This document shows positions 48,396-60,113 of a DNA stretch of 64,000 bases, one piece after another. Numbering within the stretch: position 1 is the stretch's first letter; every line of letters begins with the position of its first letter. This DNA comes from Schizophyllum amplum. Lineage: Eukaryota; Basidiomycota; Agaricomycetes; Agaricales; Schizophyllaceae. The translations under genes were made by a program, and so were the position numbers. The notes beneath the pieces are model-generated. The model was not told where the DNA came from and ran no database searches. It saw only the letters and a list, made by a program, of their open reading frames with translations. The stretch covers positions 62,001 to 126,000 of the forward strand of contig VDMD01000017.1 in the NCBI GenBank assembly GCA_007026445.1, written 5' to 3'.

Positions 48396-49239
48396 TAGTG
48401 TAGGGGGCAGAACCTTCGAGGGCCTGGCAGGCATGGCAAATCGGCAAACCGGCATTTGGCACGTGTGGCAGAATTCGGCAGTTATGGCAGAACTTCCCCA
48501 GTGCGTTGCACCTGTTTCGGACTCTCTGCGGGATAAACTGGCAGTCGTACTCCCTTTACTTGGTTGTATGACACATAATTTAAGATGCTCAACGCTCAAA
48601 TATTAAGGCTTTACTTTGATTCTATATGTCCACTTGTAGCGACTGCGTGTCCGAGCCGAAGCGGCACGGGGTCGATACACGGAAATGGAAGAGAATTCCC
48701 ACGGTCACGAACTGTAACAACGTCGATTCGTCGAACAGAGGGGAAACACTCTAGGGAATTCTAAGGAAAGTAGGTACTTCGAGCCTCGTATATATTACAG
48801 GTCTGCTTGCTAAGCAGACCTCAGAGATACTGGGAAGCTGAGTAAGTGCTGACTGAGCAGACAGCATGGAAGAAAGCGGCCGTAACTGGTACGGCAAAGT
48901 CCGAGGAGCGGGGGCCAGGGCGCGCGCGTCACACCACTGATTATCGGTGATTTAGCACGCCAAACAAGCTCCAACAACGGTCGCCCACGGCAATTGCCGA
49001 GCCGGTGTTGTGCATGCCAGGTTGAAGCGGCACTGCGGCAGGCGGGACGTTAGACTATTCAAAGACAGCCTGTTATGGTATATATGCCCATTAGTCTGCG
49101 GCTGACCTCAAAAGAGCTAGAGACTGCTTGTAGACTGCACTTGTGCCACCTTAGATTTCCTCCTCTCGTGGCTCGGCAGTGGCATAGCCGGTTGTGCCGC
49201 GCCGTTTGGCAGAATGGCTGAATTCTGCCAACAACACTA
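48396..49239. mobile_element. 844-bp hAT-type non-autonomous transposon
   Basis: The left end is TAGTGTAGGGGGCAGAA and the right end, reverse-complemented, TAGTGTTGTTGGCAGAA. An exact 8-bp target duplication TAGCTAGG flanks it (48388-48395 and 49240-49247), as for hAT elements. Subterminal GGCA-containing repeats (GGCATGGCA, GGCAAA, TTGGCA, TGGCAGAA) cluster at 48430-48500 and recur near the right end. A perfect hairpin (AGGTCTGCTT, 3-base loop, complement) lies at 48799-48821. No transposase; no coding frame of note. Confidence 0.88.
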
Positions 49240-49247
49240 TAGCTAGG

Positions 49248-50118
49248 TCACCTTTGTAGGGCCTATATCCTCTCTGCGCACGAAAAATGGAAGGCGGCAA
49301 CGCCTGATTCGTTATGAGAGAGCCTCCTGAGCCCTGTCAAACGGTTGACAGGATCCCTAGGGTGATGTCGAACGTCCGTCACGACTGACTTGGGAAGTAT
49401 TCGTCTGTCAAGGATGTCCGTACGTCATGGACGTGCACCCCATCGCTCGACGACAAACGGAGGGCGCCTACCGAAAGATGGTGGGCGTGCCGCGTTAGTC
49501 TCAATTCGCATATCGTCTGCTACCTGTACACTATCAGCGCTAAACGCTCACATGTCGGGGCGCACCTCGCAAAACATTAGGTCTGGACGTCTCGACTAGA
49601 GGCCTGGCCAGCACAAGTGCCTCCAGTCCGTCACAGCATAATGACCTCGGGCTTGCTCCTTGAGACTCTCCGAGCCCGTTCCTGGGTCGAAAGAACCAGC
49701 CAGTAGCGTCAAGAAGGCGGGGGAGGGATGGGGGAGAGTATTCAGCGGGTTGCAGGTCGACTTGCGAGATATCAGCGCCAGCCAACCATATGCGAGTGAA
49801 TGCTCACTGTCATCTCCGGCGCCGCGCGAACCATCGAGGGACACCTCAACGTTCACGGGCAAAGTCGCTTGCCCTGCTCGCACATACGCACTCGATGTAA
49901 CCTCACGCGCGTCGCCAGTCTCACAGCTATAGCAGGGACATGACGGCGCATATGCATTAAGAAGCGTGTGGGGTACAGTCTAATTGGTGAGAACAGAAAT
50001 GAGGGTGAGGGCGGCGGTCGTGCGCGCACGACCGCCTGTCGAGGACGACGCGTCCATCCGTTGAAGACCACACAAAACAGTTGCCATTCGCTCCGCGCGT
50101 GGGGTTTTACAAGGTCTA
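49248..50118. other. Intergenic between hAT element and COX4
   Basis: Open frames on both strands (for example 49660-49932) lack features. I see no gene. Confidence 0.4.
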
Positions 50119-50824
50119 TTACTTGGACGGCAGCGACACGAAGCCCTTGCCGCTGTAGCCCTCGGAGGCGATACCTGGCGGAGAGGAAGATGAGTCTCGG
50201 GTCGGATAGGGACGACAGACGCGACGCACCAGTTATAGGGTTGATCTTCTGCTCCTTCGCGCGCTCGGTCTCCGCCTCCTGCCATTCCGTGGTCATCGTC
50301 TTCGGCGGCTCGGGTGCTGCGGGGACGCGTCAGCGCGTGCGGGGCGCAGGATACGCGCGCGCACTCACCAAGCATGCGGATGCCCATGAACAACACGCAG
50401 CCGGCACCGACCGCGGCGGTGGACGCGAGGAAGATCTTCAACGGGTCCCCAGGCGCAAAGACCGGCTTGCGGGGTCCGTGCGGGGCCGAACGCGATGTAG
50501 TACGCTGGCGCGAACGTGAGTGAGAGGGTGGTTGCGTGCGGGCTGCGGCGGCTACGCACCGGCCTTCTGCTCGTCGATGGAGAGCGTCTTCCAGTCCTTC
50601 TTTTGGAGCTCAGCAAGCTGGGCGTGGACGGCGACCTTATCCTGCTCGGGCATCTTCTCCCATTGGGCCTCGATGTTGGAGAGCGGGATGACGGAGGCCT
50701 TGGTAGACGCGGAGGTCGAGGGGCTGACGTCGGCGTGCGCAGTCGCGGCGGTGGCGAGCGCGCGGCGGACAGGGGCGCGGGCGGCGGTCTGCCGTGCGAG
50801 GCGGATGGCAGCGGCGGCGTGCAT
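50119..50824 (-). CDS. Cytochrome c oxidase subunit IV
   Basis: Nuclear-encoded subunit of mitochondrial complex IV (yeast Cox5 orthologue). N-terminus is a presequence rich in Ala and Arg (MHAAAAIRLARQTAARAPVR). Then SNIEAQWEKMPEQDKVAVH, AQLAELQKKDWKTLSIDEQK, AYYIAFGP, PGDPLKIFLASTAAVGAG (start of the single membrane helix), TMTTEWQEAETERAKEQKIN and the C-terminal end NPITGIASEGYSGKGF. Introns follow EQKA, IRML and PIT, all GT-AG. The frame shifts by one just after FGP near 50482, one extra or two missing bases. Stop TAA at 50119-50121. Confidence 0.92.
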
Positions 50825-51194
50825 GACGAGGGGGAGACAGTAGAGTCGAGAAACCAAAGTGCGGCAAAAATGCAATGGCAAGGAAATGCAATAAATGTCG
50901 GCGGCGGAATTCGGGTCGCCGCAACTGGGCCGCAAATTGCCGGCAGCGGCATCACTCTCGTTTCCGAATTACAGAACACTTCATTGGGCGAGGGCGGTCT
51001 CGATCTCTTCACCGCACTCTGACGGGGGCGGGGCCCCACGATAAAGGTGAACAAATAGGAGCAATTCTGCCTGTCAATCGTACACACCCTGCTAGCTACC
51101 GGTCTGAAAGCTACGAGAAGGAAACACGAAAGCATGGTGAGTACAGACGTCGTCAAGAAATACCAAAAGCATTGACTAGTACAAGCCGCGCCGC

Positions 51195-52388
51195 TCACGC
51201 AGCAGCAACGGCGCCCGGGCAGTCGCGAGAGAGGTGGCTGCGAAACATCAGCTACTAGCCCGTCTCAAGACTTGGAATCACTCACCCCTCCGAGCCACAG
51301 CTGTAGCACGCCTTCTTCTGCGGGTTGGGGCAATCACGGGATATGTGTCCCTGCAGTATGTGAGCAACCACAGCGATACACAGATCGCCCGCCCTCACCG
51401 TCTCAGAGCAGTTGTAGCACTTCTGGCCCTGCACACAGTCCTTGGACAAATGGCCAACACCACCGCAGGTGTAGCTATCGATTCGTCAGCGATAATCCTC
51501 CACGACAACGGAACATACGCACCAAGACTTTTGGGTGGAGAAACCGCCGCCGCCGCCGCCACCGCCGAACCCGCCGCCGCTGCCGCCGTTGCCGCCACCG
51601 TAGCCTCCGCCACCGCCACCGTAGCTACCTCCAGCAGCAGCCTCCGGGCATGAGCGCGCCATGTGGCCCGTCTTGCCGCAGCGGTAGCACTCGCCACCAC
51701 GGCCACCGCTGAAGCCGTAACCGCCTCCGCCAGCAGCAGCGCCGCCCGACGCGTCCGCGCTCGTGCAATCACGCGACTATCGACACTCATCAGCATTGGG
51801 GAAGTAGTGAGGAACAATGACCCGACGCACGATGTGGCCCTCGCCGCCGCACTTGTAGCACGTCTTGGGCTTCGCCTCCTGCGAGCAGTCGCGCGAGACA
51901 TGGCCCTCCATGCCGCCTGCACCGCCCGTCAGCCCCGCGCCTGATCACCCGATAAAGCACAATCGCGACGTACAGTTGTAGCTGCCGACGCATCCCCCCG
52001 TCAGTACACGACCCCCAACAGCGCACGCCCCCACCCGAGGGCGCGAGATAAGATCAGCAAATCGTATTCACCAGGTAGGAGTGCCGGCCTTGGGGCATTG
52101 TGCCGCCTGGTGGCCGACTGTGGGGGTTGCGCCGGTTGGAATCACGGATAGACGCGATGGATGGGATGTGTTGCGGATGGGCCGGAGGACGACGACGCGG
52201 GAGGAGACAAAATTCGTGTTATTCGATCGCACGACGACGGGAGCACCACGGGGGATATAGCAGAAACAGAAAAACACCGTCAGCACCGACCACCGCGAAC
52301 ACCGCATCGTGGTATGTAAAAGTCAAGGTAAAGAACGACCGCCGCACGCACATCCACCGCAGTTGAAGCATCCCCTTGCGCCAGCCAT
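51195..52388 (-). CDS. CCHC zinc-knuckle protein, CNBP/Gis2/Byr3 type
   Basis: Nucleic-acid binding protein with seven CX2CX4HX4C knuckles: [78 protein letters not shown] and YSCGSEGHLSRDC. Members bind single-stranded G-rich DNA and mRNA and tune translation. A Gly/Tyr-rich linker lies between knuckles 4 and 5. Introns are placed inside or between knuckles. One internal exon at 51974-51981 is only 8 nt (codes for part of Cys-Tyr-Asn-Cys of knuckle 2). Stop TGA at 51195-51197, ATG at 52388. No frame break. Confidence 0.92.
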
Positions 52389-52803
52389 TGTTTTTCGTTG
52401 ATTGAAGATCGGAGGGGGAGGTGAGCCTGATTTGCTGGCGGTCAGCGACGACGACGAAGGGGGGAAAGGGGGGAGGGGATCGATGGCAGTCGACCTAGCG
52501 ATACGCACTGGGAGGCCTGTTTGGTATGGAGAGGATGGAAGTTGGAAGCAAAGACACGGACGACGCGCGCTTTTCTCACGCTGCTAATTTTTAGCAGCTG
52601 AGTCAGGTACAGCCACTTCCCTATCCGGACGGCTTCGCGACGAGATCCGCCCACTCAACTCGGCTCAATGAACGCCGCGCCGGGGTGCGCGTACTCATGC
52701 ACGCGCAGACGGCACGGTAGCGCGGATATATGAGCCCGCAGAGGCTCCTGCAGGTCGGCGGGGAATGCAGATGATACAATGCAATTGCGGTCGTACACAC
52801 TGA
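52389..52803. other. Intergenic CNBP-Rpn8
   Basis: About 415 bases between the CNBP start and the Rpn8 stop, both on the minus strand. No feature recognised. Confidence 0.4.
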
Positions 52804-53979
52804 TTACGACGCCTTGCTACCCTTCGTATCCCCCTTCATCACCTTCTTCTCCTCCGCCCCGCTCTCCTCAAACTCTACACGCCCGATAGTCGACTTGTTG
52901 TCCACAAGCGCATGTAGGGCAATCACCGCGCGCAGCAAGCTGCTCAAGTACACGACTAGTAGCTCGTCGTTCGTGCTGGTCACAAAGCTCTGTGTCGTCG
53001 CCGCGTCGCTGAGGTCGGGCAGCAGGTTGAGCGCGTCTTGCAAGTGGTATACGATCTGGTGGTTCACAGGCATCTTCCCCGTCGAGATGTCGACCAGGTA
53101 CTTTTGGATGTCCGTTAACCGCGCCTGCAGTCCGCGTAGAGATGAGAGCTGCTCCTCGACGCGCGTCGCGAGCGTGGTAGTTGTTGAGTCCTTGATGTCA
53201 CGCAGTAGGTGCTCGACACCAATCTCCTCCGCCTCTTCCGCCTCAATGGCAGACGGTACATGGAAGAAGGTTTTGCGCGTCTCTGTACCGTCCTGCAAAC
53301 GTGATGAGCAACGATGTATCTCCAAGAATAAAGCATCACGTACGTCCTTGATCTCCTCTACAGCAAAGTAGGCGTCAGTCGGGATACCAACTGTTTGTGG
53401 CCGCACGTCGACGATGACCATAACGGGTCTTGGAATGAAGCGCTTGAACAGCTCGTTGATCTCCATGTCGGATGCGCGCAACTTGGGGCCGGAGTGATAC
53501 CAGCCGATCATGCGTTCGCGAGCTATGTTGCCGTCAGTCGGGGAATAGGGAAAGCGAGAGACACGGACATACCGTTCACTTTCTTGAACATGTCGTACAT
53601 GCCCTCGATGTAGTTATGATCGAGGAACCATGTCTTCGGGTCCTTCTCGTCCTCTTCGAAGGGGATACCGAAGGAGTTGGCGACGTTCACGCTGTGGAAG
53701 GGCAAGGAATGGGATCGGTGCAAGTGAACGGAGTAAATGGTGAGCATGGAGATGTGTAAACAAGACAGCCGTTAGCTTCAAATCTCTCGGGGTAACAAGT
53801 ACACGCACGTCTTGCCATTATCCTGCCCAGCAGCACGCCGACCACGCGCTTATTTGATGTGCGCGAGACGGACCGTGCATGATGGTCCGTGACCGAAAGC
53901 AAGACCAGGGGATGGACGACTATCGTGATTCACGCGAGCCAGACGAGGAGGGCAAGCAGATGATGGTGCGGGTAGACAT
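52804..53979 (-). CDS. 26S proteasome regulatory subunit Rpn8 (PSMD7)
   Basis: MPN-domain subunit of the proteasome lid and partner of Rpn11; it lacks the JAMM metal site. Seen in order: [26 protein letters not shown](Q)DNGKT, intron, [114 protein letters not shown] charged Lys/Glu tail closes the protein (stop 52804-52806). One base is missing near 53826 (LLGQDNG). Start at 53979 (MSTRTII) needs a short intron with a non-GT donor or another lost base before VHPLV, so the first exon is tentative. Confidence 0.93.
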
Positions 53980-54778
53980 GATTTGAGCGCAAGAAGAGCG
54001 CGAAAAGGGCGAATAACGCGTTATTTAGCGCCCGAGTGATCATGGAGAGGTTGAGAACGTACTGACGGTCGTCCCGGAGAGCTAGAGATCGCGTAAGTGA
54101 AGTTCACTTTTGATGTACATATAACACACCTGGTCTGTCAATGTAGCGACCATGAGAGTAGGAGAAGTAGTTCGAAAGGTAGGTTATAGAGGGTCGGATG
54201 CAGCGGGATAGAACAAGGGGACGCGTCGGTGACGCGCGTCGCTGGACCAATAGTGGCAAACATGACGCCACAAAGTACCATATTCGCCAAGTCTTTGTTC
54301 TTACTTGCGTTCAGCACCGTCATGTTTGATTTGTCCCACTCTAGTCAATGCGGGCTATCACAGGGCCTCGTATCTCAGCGGCTCGCGCACAGACGGACCG
54401 CTAATACATTGTGTCCTTACCCCCCTCTGCTTGCGCCATGATGCCGAGGCTGTGACCTGGCTGTAACTTTGGCAGAATCCTAGGATCCAACATGGGTTTT
54501 GCGCGTGTCAGGCCTGTCAGCTGTATATGCTGTACCAAATGCGTCTTTGCATACCTGCTGTAATTCCATTCAGTCCTTATCGTACATATGTCTCCACCGT
54601 GACCGATACGCCGCTTTCTAGCTGCGAACACGTACGACGCCGCTTGCCCTTCACCTGTCCTTGTCCACGACGTACTTGCAACCTGTGAGTCTTTCCGTCA
54701 CCCCGTTCGAACGACTGTCCGCCCACTCATACAATCTCCTCCCCCAGAACAATTCGACCTGATTCTGAACGTGCCACG
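53980..54778. other. Intergenic, leader of small gene at 54779
   Basis: Upstream of 54779 a GT-AG intron can be drawn in the leader (GTGAGT at 54685 to CAG near 54748). The rest shows nothing. Confidence 0.35.
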
Positions 54779-54967
54779 ATGCCTGATGCGCAACCCCCCG
54801 ACGCGGAACGTGGCGGTCAATTCAGTCAGAACCAGAAGAAACCGCTTGTCCCGGCCAGGCCAAGACAACCTTCGGTCTCAAGCAAGGTCTCGACGCCAGC
54901 CAAGGACCAGTAAGCATCAGCATTACGGGCGTAGTCTAGCGATGTGCTAATGCGTGTCCAGTCAATA
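54779..54967 (+). CDS. Possible small hydrophilic protein of 45 residues
   Basis: ATG 54779 opens a short Pro/Gln/Ser-rich frame beginning MPDAQPPDAERGGQFSQNQK. A good donor (GTAAGC) lies one codon before an in-frame stop. Splicing to the CAG before 54961 gives a final His-Gln-stop. The upstream leader also has a plausible intron. I do not recognise the product; it could equally be the first exon of a longer gene or non-coding. Confidence 0.3.
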
Positions 54968-55330
54968 ATGTTACAACTTACCTCTCAACCGCAGCCTTCA
55001 AACCAATTTTGTTGACGCTCTTTGCTCTCATAGGAGAACACGTATTTAGGAACTCTTGTTCGAGTCTCGAGCTTGCCGCTTGCGAGCATACATAATGCAT
55101 ATCCCGTGATTGTTGAACTTCGGATTGACGGGCCGTCACGCGGGAAGACAATGCGTCTCACGTGCTCTGAGCGTGGAACAGTGGCTGTGCAATCCTTCAT
55201 TTGCTCCGAACAACAACGCTTTGTCCGTCAAAGCTGTCGCGCCGAGTGCCCTTTCCCTGGAAATCGCCATTTTCTACCACTGAGGAGTTACAGCAAAGTT
55301 GTTGGATAAAGCTCTTTTGCGACAGACAGG

Positions 55331-56568
55331 ATGCCTCGAGCCTCCCAAAAATTTGTGAGCTTTCATGACTTGTGGCGCATTTTCTGTGGATTCCAACACG
55401 CTCTTCTCACGCAGTCCAAGCAAATCGGCCCTGTCACCTATGTCAATGGCAATTGCAGCAAATGTGGCCGTTACATCTCGCGTTCTTCGGACTTCGCCCG
55501 CCATGCTATCACTCATATGGACACCGGGGCGAGGGATGACGCGTCAGTACAGTTGTTCTCCTCGAAGACCGCGCTTACCTTTCGATCAGAATGTACTACT
55601 GTCCCCACGATGGCTGCGATTACAAGACCCTTCAGAAGTCCAACTTAGAGTCCATTTCAATGTACAGTGCGTGCGCAGACTGGCCCCTCTTCTATCTTAC
55701 CAATGATCTCGTATAGCACCGGCGAGAAGCCATACGGTTGCCCGGAGTGCCCCTTCACTTCTGCCAATCCATCCTCCCTATGTCGCCATCGCCAGAGACT
55801 ACACGGATACGTGCCATCGGCGCGGAGGACACGTCCAGGCTCTGGCCCGGCCACTTTCAGTCGCCCCCGTGTCCCGCAAGAAGACGGTCCCATGGTGAAC
55901 GGCGCCCCGGCAGCTACTGTCCCCCGCCGCATGGCGCGCGGCGCGAAGACGACTCAGAACAACACCATCGACCTTACCGGCCTTAACCTAACGGGCGACG
56001 CGGCAGGCGAACCTCCCCACCCCATGCCCCCTCCCATTGAACAACAGCCTCCACCTCCGCCGCAACCCTCACCTTCATCAATCATCACGCACCTCCCCCA
56101 CCCGACGGCATGATGAACGGACCTATGCCAATGGGCCCACCTATGCCACACATGATGTTCCCACCACATTTTGCGCACTTCGTCCCAACGATGGGTATGC
56201 ACGGCGGGCCACCGCCAGTCGGTTTGCCGCCGGGTGGACCGCCGCCTCTCGGTCATATGGCGCACATACCCCTCGGGCACCTTCCGCCAGTACCGCCGCC
56301 CATGGGAATGCAGCCTCCTCCTGGTATGCACCCGGGTATGCCACCACCTCCCCTGGTTCCGCAGGTGGCGCCGCCTGCAGAGGCTGAGCGGTCGGCGCCC
56401 TCTCCGCCGCGCATTCCGGTTACTGAAGACGGAGCGATGAAGAAGGAGGAGCGGTCACCATCGCCTCAGAAGAACGTTTCAAGTCCTGTTTCCGTCTCTC
56501 GGTCACCCTCACCCAAGGCCGCCGTTAATGGGCGGGAAGTGTCGGATATACGCACTCCTGTGGTGTAG
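55331..56568 (+). CDS. C2H2 zinc-finger protein with Pro/Met-rich tail
   Basis: Predicted nuclear DNA-binding protein. Three fingers: CSKCGRYISRSSDFARHAITH, YYCPHDGCDYKTLQKSNLES with HFNVH, and YGCPECPFTSANPSSLCRH preceded by the TGEKP linker. Behind them is a disordered tail with GGPPP, MGMQPPPGM and SPSP stretches, and acidic/Ser-rich phosphosite-like repeats, to the stop at 56566-56568. Three introns (55355-55414, one near 55550, one near 55673). One base is missing near 55652 (ESHFNV) and one near 56080 in the Pro-rich tail, after which the frame resumes with HHAPPPPDGMMNGP. Target genes unknown. Confidence 0.8.
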
Positions 56569-56915
56569 TTGAACCCTCGACTTCTGCACGGAACCGCTTG
56601 CTCAACGGGCTGTAAGCATGCGCCGCTTGTACTCTATCCACCCTCCCTTCTGTCTATTTTACAGTACTCAGTTATTGTTGTCTATTGTGTCCGATAGGGA
56701 CCTAACGAATCTTGCTCTACTATCGAATGGTTCGAGAATGTATTTGTACTGCTCGTCCAGCTCATAACAGCGTAGGTCCGAGTATCACCAATGAGGCAGA
56801 ACCCAAGTGGTCGTGCGTGTACATACTGTACTTACCCACCACCGGGCATAGCCTAGATGATTGTTGTTTGGTTTTATTTCTTGCGCTTTGTCCACAACCG
56901 CCAACTGCCGACGTC
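56569..56915. other. Intergenic C2H2-CoaE
   Basis: About 350 bases. No feature beyond the downstream leader. Confidence 0.4.
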
Positions 56916-57733
56916 ATGTTGGGTTTGCGCTTCTTTCCTCCTCCTCGCCTCGCTTGTCTCTGATATCCCGTTAGTTGTCGGACTCACAGGAGGCATCGCG
57001 ACCGGGAAGTCGACTGTCTCCAATCTACTCAAGGAGGCAAATGTCCCGGTCGTGGACGCCGACGTGCTCGCCCGCCAAGTCGTCGAGCGCGGGACGCCTG
57101 CTCTGAGACGCATAGAAAAGGCATTTGGCCCTCAAATCCTACTCCCGGATGGTTCTCTGGATCGCAAGAAGTTAGGCGAGATCATCTTCAACGATGCCAA
57201 AAAGAGGAAGATACTCAATGGCATCGTGCATCCCGCCGTGCGATGGGCAATGGTCAAAGCCATATCGAAGGCGTGGCTCAAGGGCGAACGCGTCTGCGTT
57301 GCGGATGTGCCCTTACTCATCGAGAGTGGCATCTGGCGCTTCGTCGGGGAGGCAGTCGTGGTGTCATGGTATGTGCGCTCAGTGTGCGATTCCTTTGACT
57401 AACCATCTTGCCAGCCCATCCGAAATCCAGCTCGCGCGGCTGATGCAACGCGACCAGTCGACACGGGAGGCTGCCCAGGCGCGAATCAACTCGCAGATGA
57501 GCATGGACAAGAAGGTCGCATACGCCGACGTCGTGCTGGACAACTCGTCCACGCCCGAAGCGCTGCGCGCTCAAGTGGATCATCTTATGCAGCGATGGCA
57601 CAGACAAACTAGGTTTACTTGGTGGTTGGAGTGGCTGGTTCCTCCCATGGGCGTGCTTGTTGCAGCTGTGATCTTGGCTTACAGAAATTGGAAAGCTGCG
57701 GTTCGCAGTCGCGCAGTAGCCAAAGACACGTAG
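56916..57733 (+). CDS. Dephospho-CoA kinase (CoaE/Cab5 type)
   Basis: Last step of coenzyme A synthesis: ATP-dependent phosphorylation of dephospho-CoA. A tiny first exon (ATG TTG G, 56916-56922) joins across a 52-nt intron to give MLVVGLTGGIATGKST, the family start with its P-loop. Then VPVVDADVLARQVVERG, LGEIIFNDAKKRKILNGIVH and VADVPLLIESGIW. A second intron (near 57370-57416) leads to SCPSEIQLARLMQRDQST, RINSQM and the end VVLDNSSTPEAL. A C-terminal hydrophobic helix (VPPMGVLVAAVILAYRNW) follows, as in fungal Cab5, probably membrane anchoring. A longer in-frame reading upstream of the intron is less likely. Stop TAG 57731-57733. Confidence 0.92.
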
Positions 57734-57944
57734 CTTACCCTGACATGTGCCGCCGGCGCTTTATACAATACAGACACATATATTTCGGGCAAATTTATAC
57801 GACGAATGGATCTTATCATTGAGATGATTTCGTTGGAATGTGCATGGCATGAGGAGGTCGTGAGGATGCAAACGCAACGTTCACGCGTCGTCGCGGCAGA
57901 CGTTGAACATCCTGGGAAGTCGGGGCCCTGCTCGGACATTAGCA

Positions 57945-60113
57945 CTAGTCGTTCCGAAGACAGGCACATTCAAAAGACTGACCTCTCTCCCACCATTCGT
58001 GTCGACCTCCCTTCAGGTCGACGAGATCGTATATATGAACGGAATTAAGTTCGCCATCCTTCACATAACAATACCGCGCAGAAAGCGGGTCGAAATCGAC
58101 GGAAAGCCTGTGCACATCGTGAGGCTCGGCAGGCAGGCGAAGGTCGAAGCCGTTATGATCGTCCCAGTAATGCCGTTTCCCTTTCATAATACCGTTGATG
58201 ATTCGAAGTCGTGTGCCGACATAGTCATGGCTCTTCCTCTGGCGATTTCTGTCGCACCAGAAGTAGGCCATGTGTCCGTTAAAAGCCTTGACTTTGCCCA
58301 AGGGTTCATCTGGACAGAAGCCCCTCTTGGGGTTCGTATCCTGGCACCATTTGAATATGGGACCATCGGGCGGCACCCACTTAGGCTCTTCCTCGTCGAA
58401 GTTGCAGAAAGCGTCCAATTCCCGGTCGGGCGTGAGCTTGCGCCAGAAATAATCGCGCAGATGATACACGCGCTCGCAGGAATGCTGCTGCTCGAACGCA
58501 ATTGCGAAGGTACCCCAGCTCGAGCTGAAGCAGGGCCTGATCCAAGTGTCGCCGAGGTCGCCGCCGCTTGTAAAGCCACTTGGGCAGGGCAGATCGTAGG
58601 CCTCGTGGTCGCGACCCAAGGGACACTCGCTTGCAGGTCGTCTCTGATAGGCGTCGTGGAGTCCTTGTAGCCGTTTTATGACATAACGAGTCTTCGGAAT
58701 CTCGAGAACGCTCATGGCCTGGTCCCGCGCCTTGCGCTGTTGATGAGCAGTCAGTATGACCCCGCGGTTGTGACGGGACGCAGCGCACGCACATCGTACG
58801 ACTTCAGGTCTTCAGAAACCCTCTTGTTAAGCCCGAGGATCAAAACAGTATTGCATGTCGCGACGAGCTGTTATATTGTCAACATGCTGCTGCAGATAAA
58901 ATTGAGGCTAGGACGCACACTTGAATCAGGACTCAGTTGGATTTCATCGCCGACATCCCAAAACTGCTGTGCGCCGGTGTAAGCGTTCCAAACGCCGAAC
59001 GAGTTCGAAATGGGTTGGATGAACCAGAGAAGGTTCTCGCGACGGCAGGCAAATCGAAGACTGTCCGGCGCATTGAACGGGTTACCAGCGTACGTGCGGC
59101 CAGGCCTGTATGCGATCATCCATGGGCAGCCGGCATGCGACGACTCCTTCGACGCGCTACTGTGGTGCAGCGTGTAAATTTCGAAACGCTTCTGACGTTG
59201 TCCGTTGCTGCCTCTGCACATAGTGGTCAGTCCTAAGTACATGAGTCTTTCACGAAAGAGCCGTTCGTCACGCACGTTCTCAGGTACTCCACGAACACGT
59301 ACACCGTCTCGCTGCACGGCCATCCCGACTCCCAGACACTGACGTGATCCTTGATGCGCTGGCTGCCGCGGCAATATCGAACATCGGGGGGTGACTTGGG
59401 CGTCCACATATCGACTTGGACAACCTGTATCTGATCGTTGGAGTGGACGCTGTGAAGCCTGCAAGGCTTCGCCACTTCAATCATCCTACTCCCGTGAGCT
59501 GGGGTAGCATCGAGCAGATGGATGTATATGCCCTGAATGGCGAGCAATAATTGACCGCCAGCTGCAAAGTGCAGGCTGCTGAAGCGAAGGTCAGGCCGCA
59601 CCGAGGGAGGGATCTGCATGGTGGCGGGGAACCTCAGGATGCGAAAGGATCGTGCACCAAGCAACGTGTAGTTCTTTCTCTTCGCGCGCTTGATGAAGAG
59701 CTCCGGTATCGAGGCCCTCCACTGTATCTCGAGGATGCTCATGTCGTAGAAGTTGAAGGTGCCGATGGGGACCTCGTACTCCTCGCAGATGCGTCGCATC
59801 AAGAGCTTCCACAATTTCCGGCTCTGATAGGTGAAGCAATACATCCAGAGGCAAGTCTGGCAGAGACGGATCAGTGAGGGGGTAATGACCGGATAGTTGG
59901 CGGAATGCGGACCTTGCGAAGAGCGATGAGGTCCAGGACGTCACAGTGGTGGAAGACGACGGCCAGCTCATAAGGCGATAGGCATTTGAGCTTTCCCGCG
60001 TATACTTGTGGATGTCTGGGATAGGCGTCACGGCGGACCCACTCAGGCGCCTTGCGGTACCCAAGCGGCTCCTGGAATGGTCGGAGGATCGGGAGACCGG
60101 CCATGAGCTGCAC
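57945..60113 (-). CDS. F-box domain protein
   Basis: The N-terminal part has a degenerate F-box, LKCLSPYELAVVFHHCDVLDLIALRK, which would link to Skp1 of an SCF ubiquitin ligase. After an intron of 56 nt comes TCLWMYCFTYQSRKLWKLLM, then RRICEEYEVPIGTFNFYDMS, WRASIPELFIKRAKRKN and a long region of beta-strand-like segments (LLAIQGIYIHLLDATP, VQVDMWTP, WESGWPCSETVYVFVEYL). Later exons give CRRENLLWFIQPISN and WNAYTGAQQFWDVG, then the last long exon (PLSARYCYVKDGELNSVHIY), stop at 57945-57947. Several basidiomycete F-box proteins look like this. The start is probably ATG 60105; an upstream exon with ATG near 60319 cannot be excluded. Confidence 0.7.

Noticed and set aside
48410..48510. GGCA repeats as a CRISPR or satellite array
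   Set aside because: Spacing is irregular and they sit within the subterminal part of a hAT-type element with clear ends.
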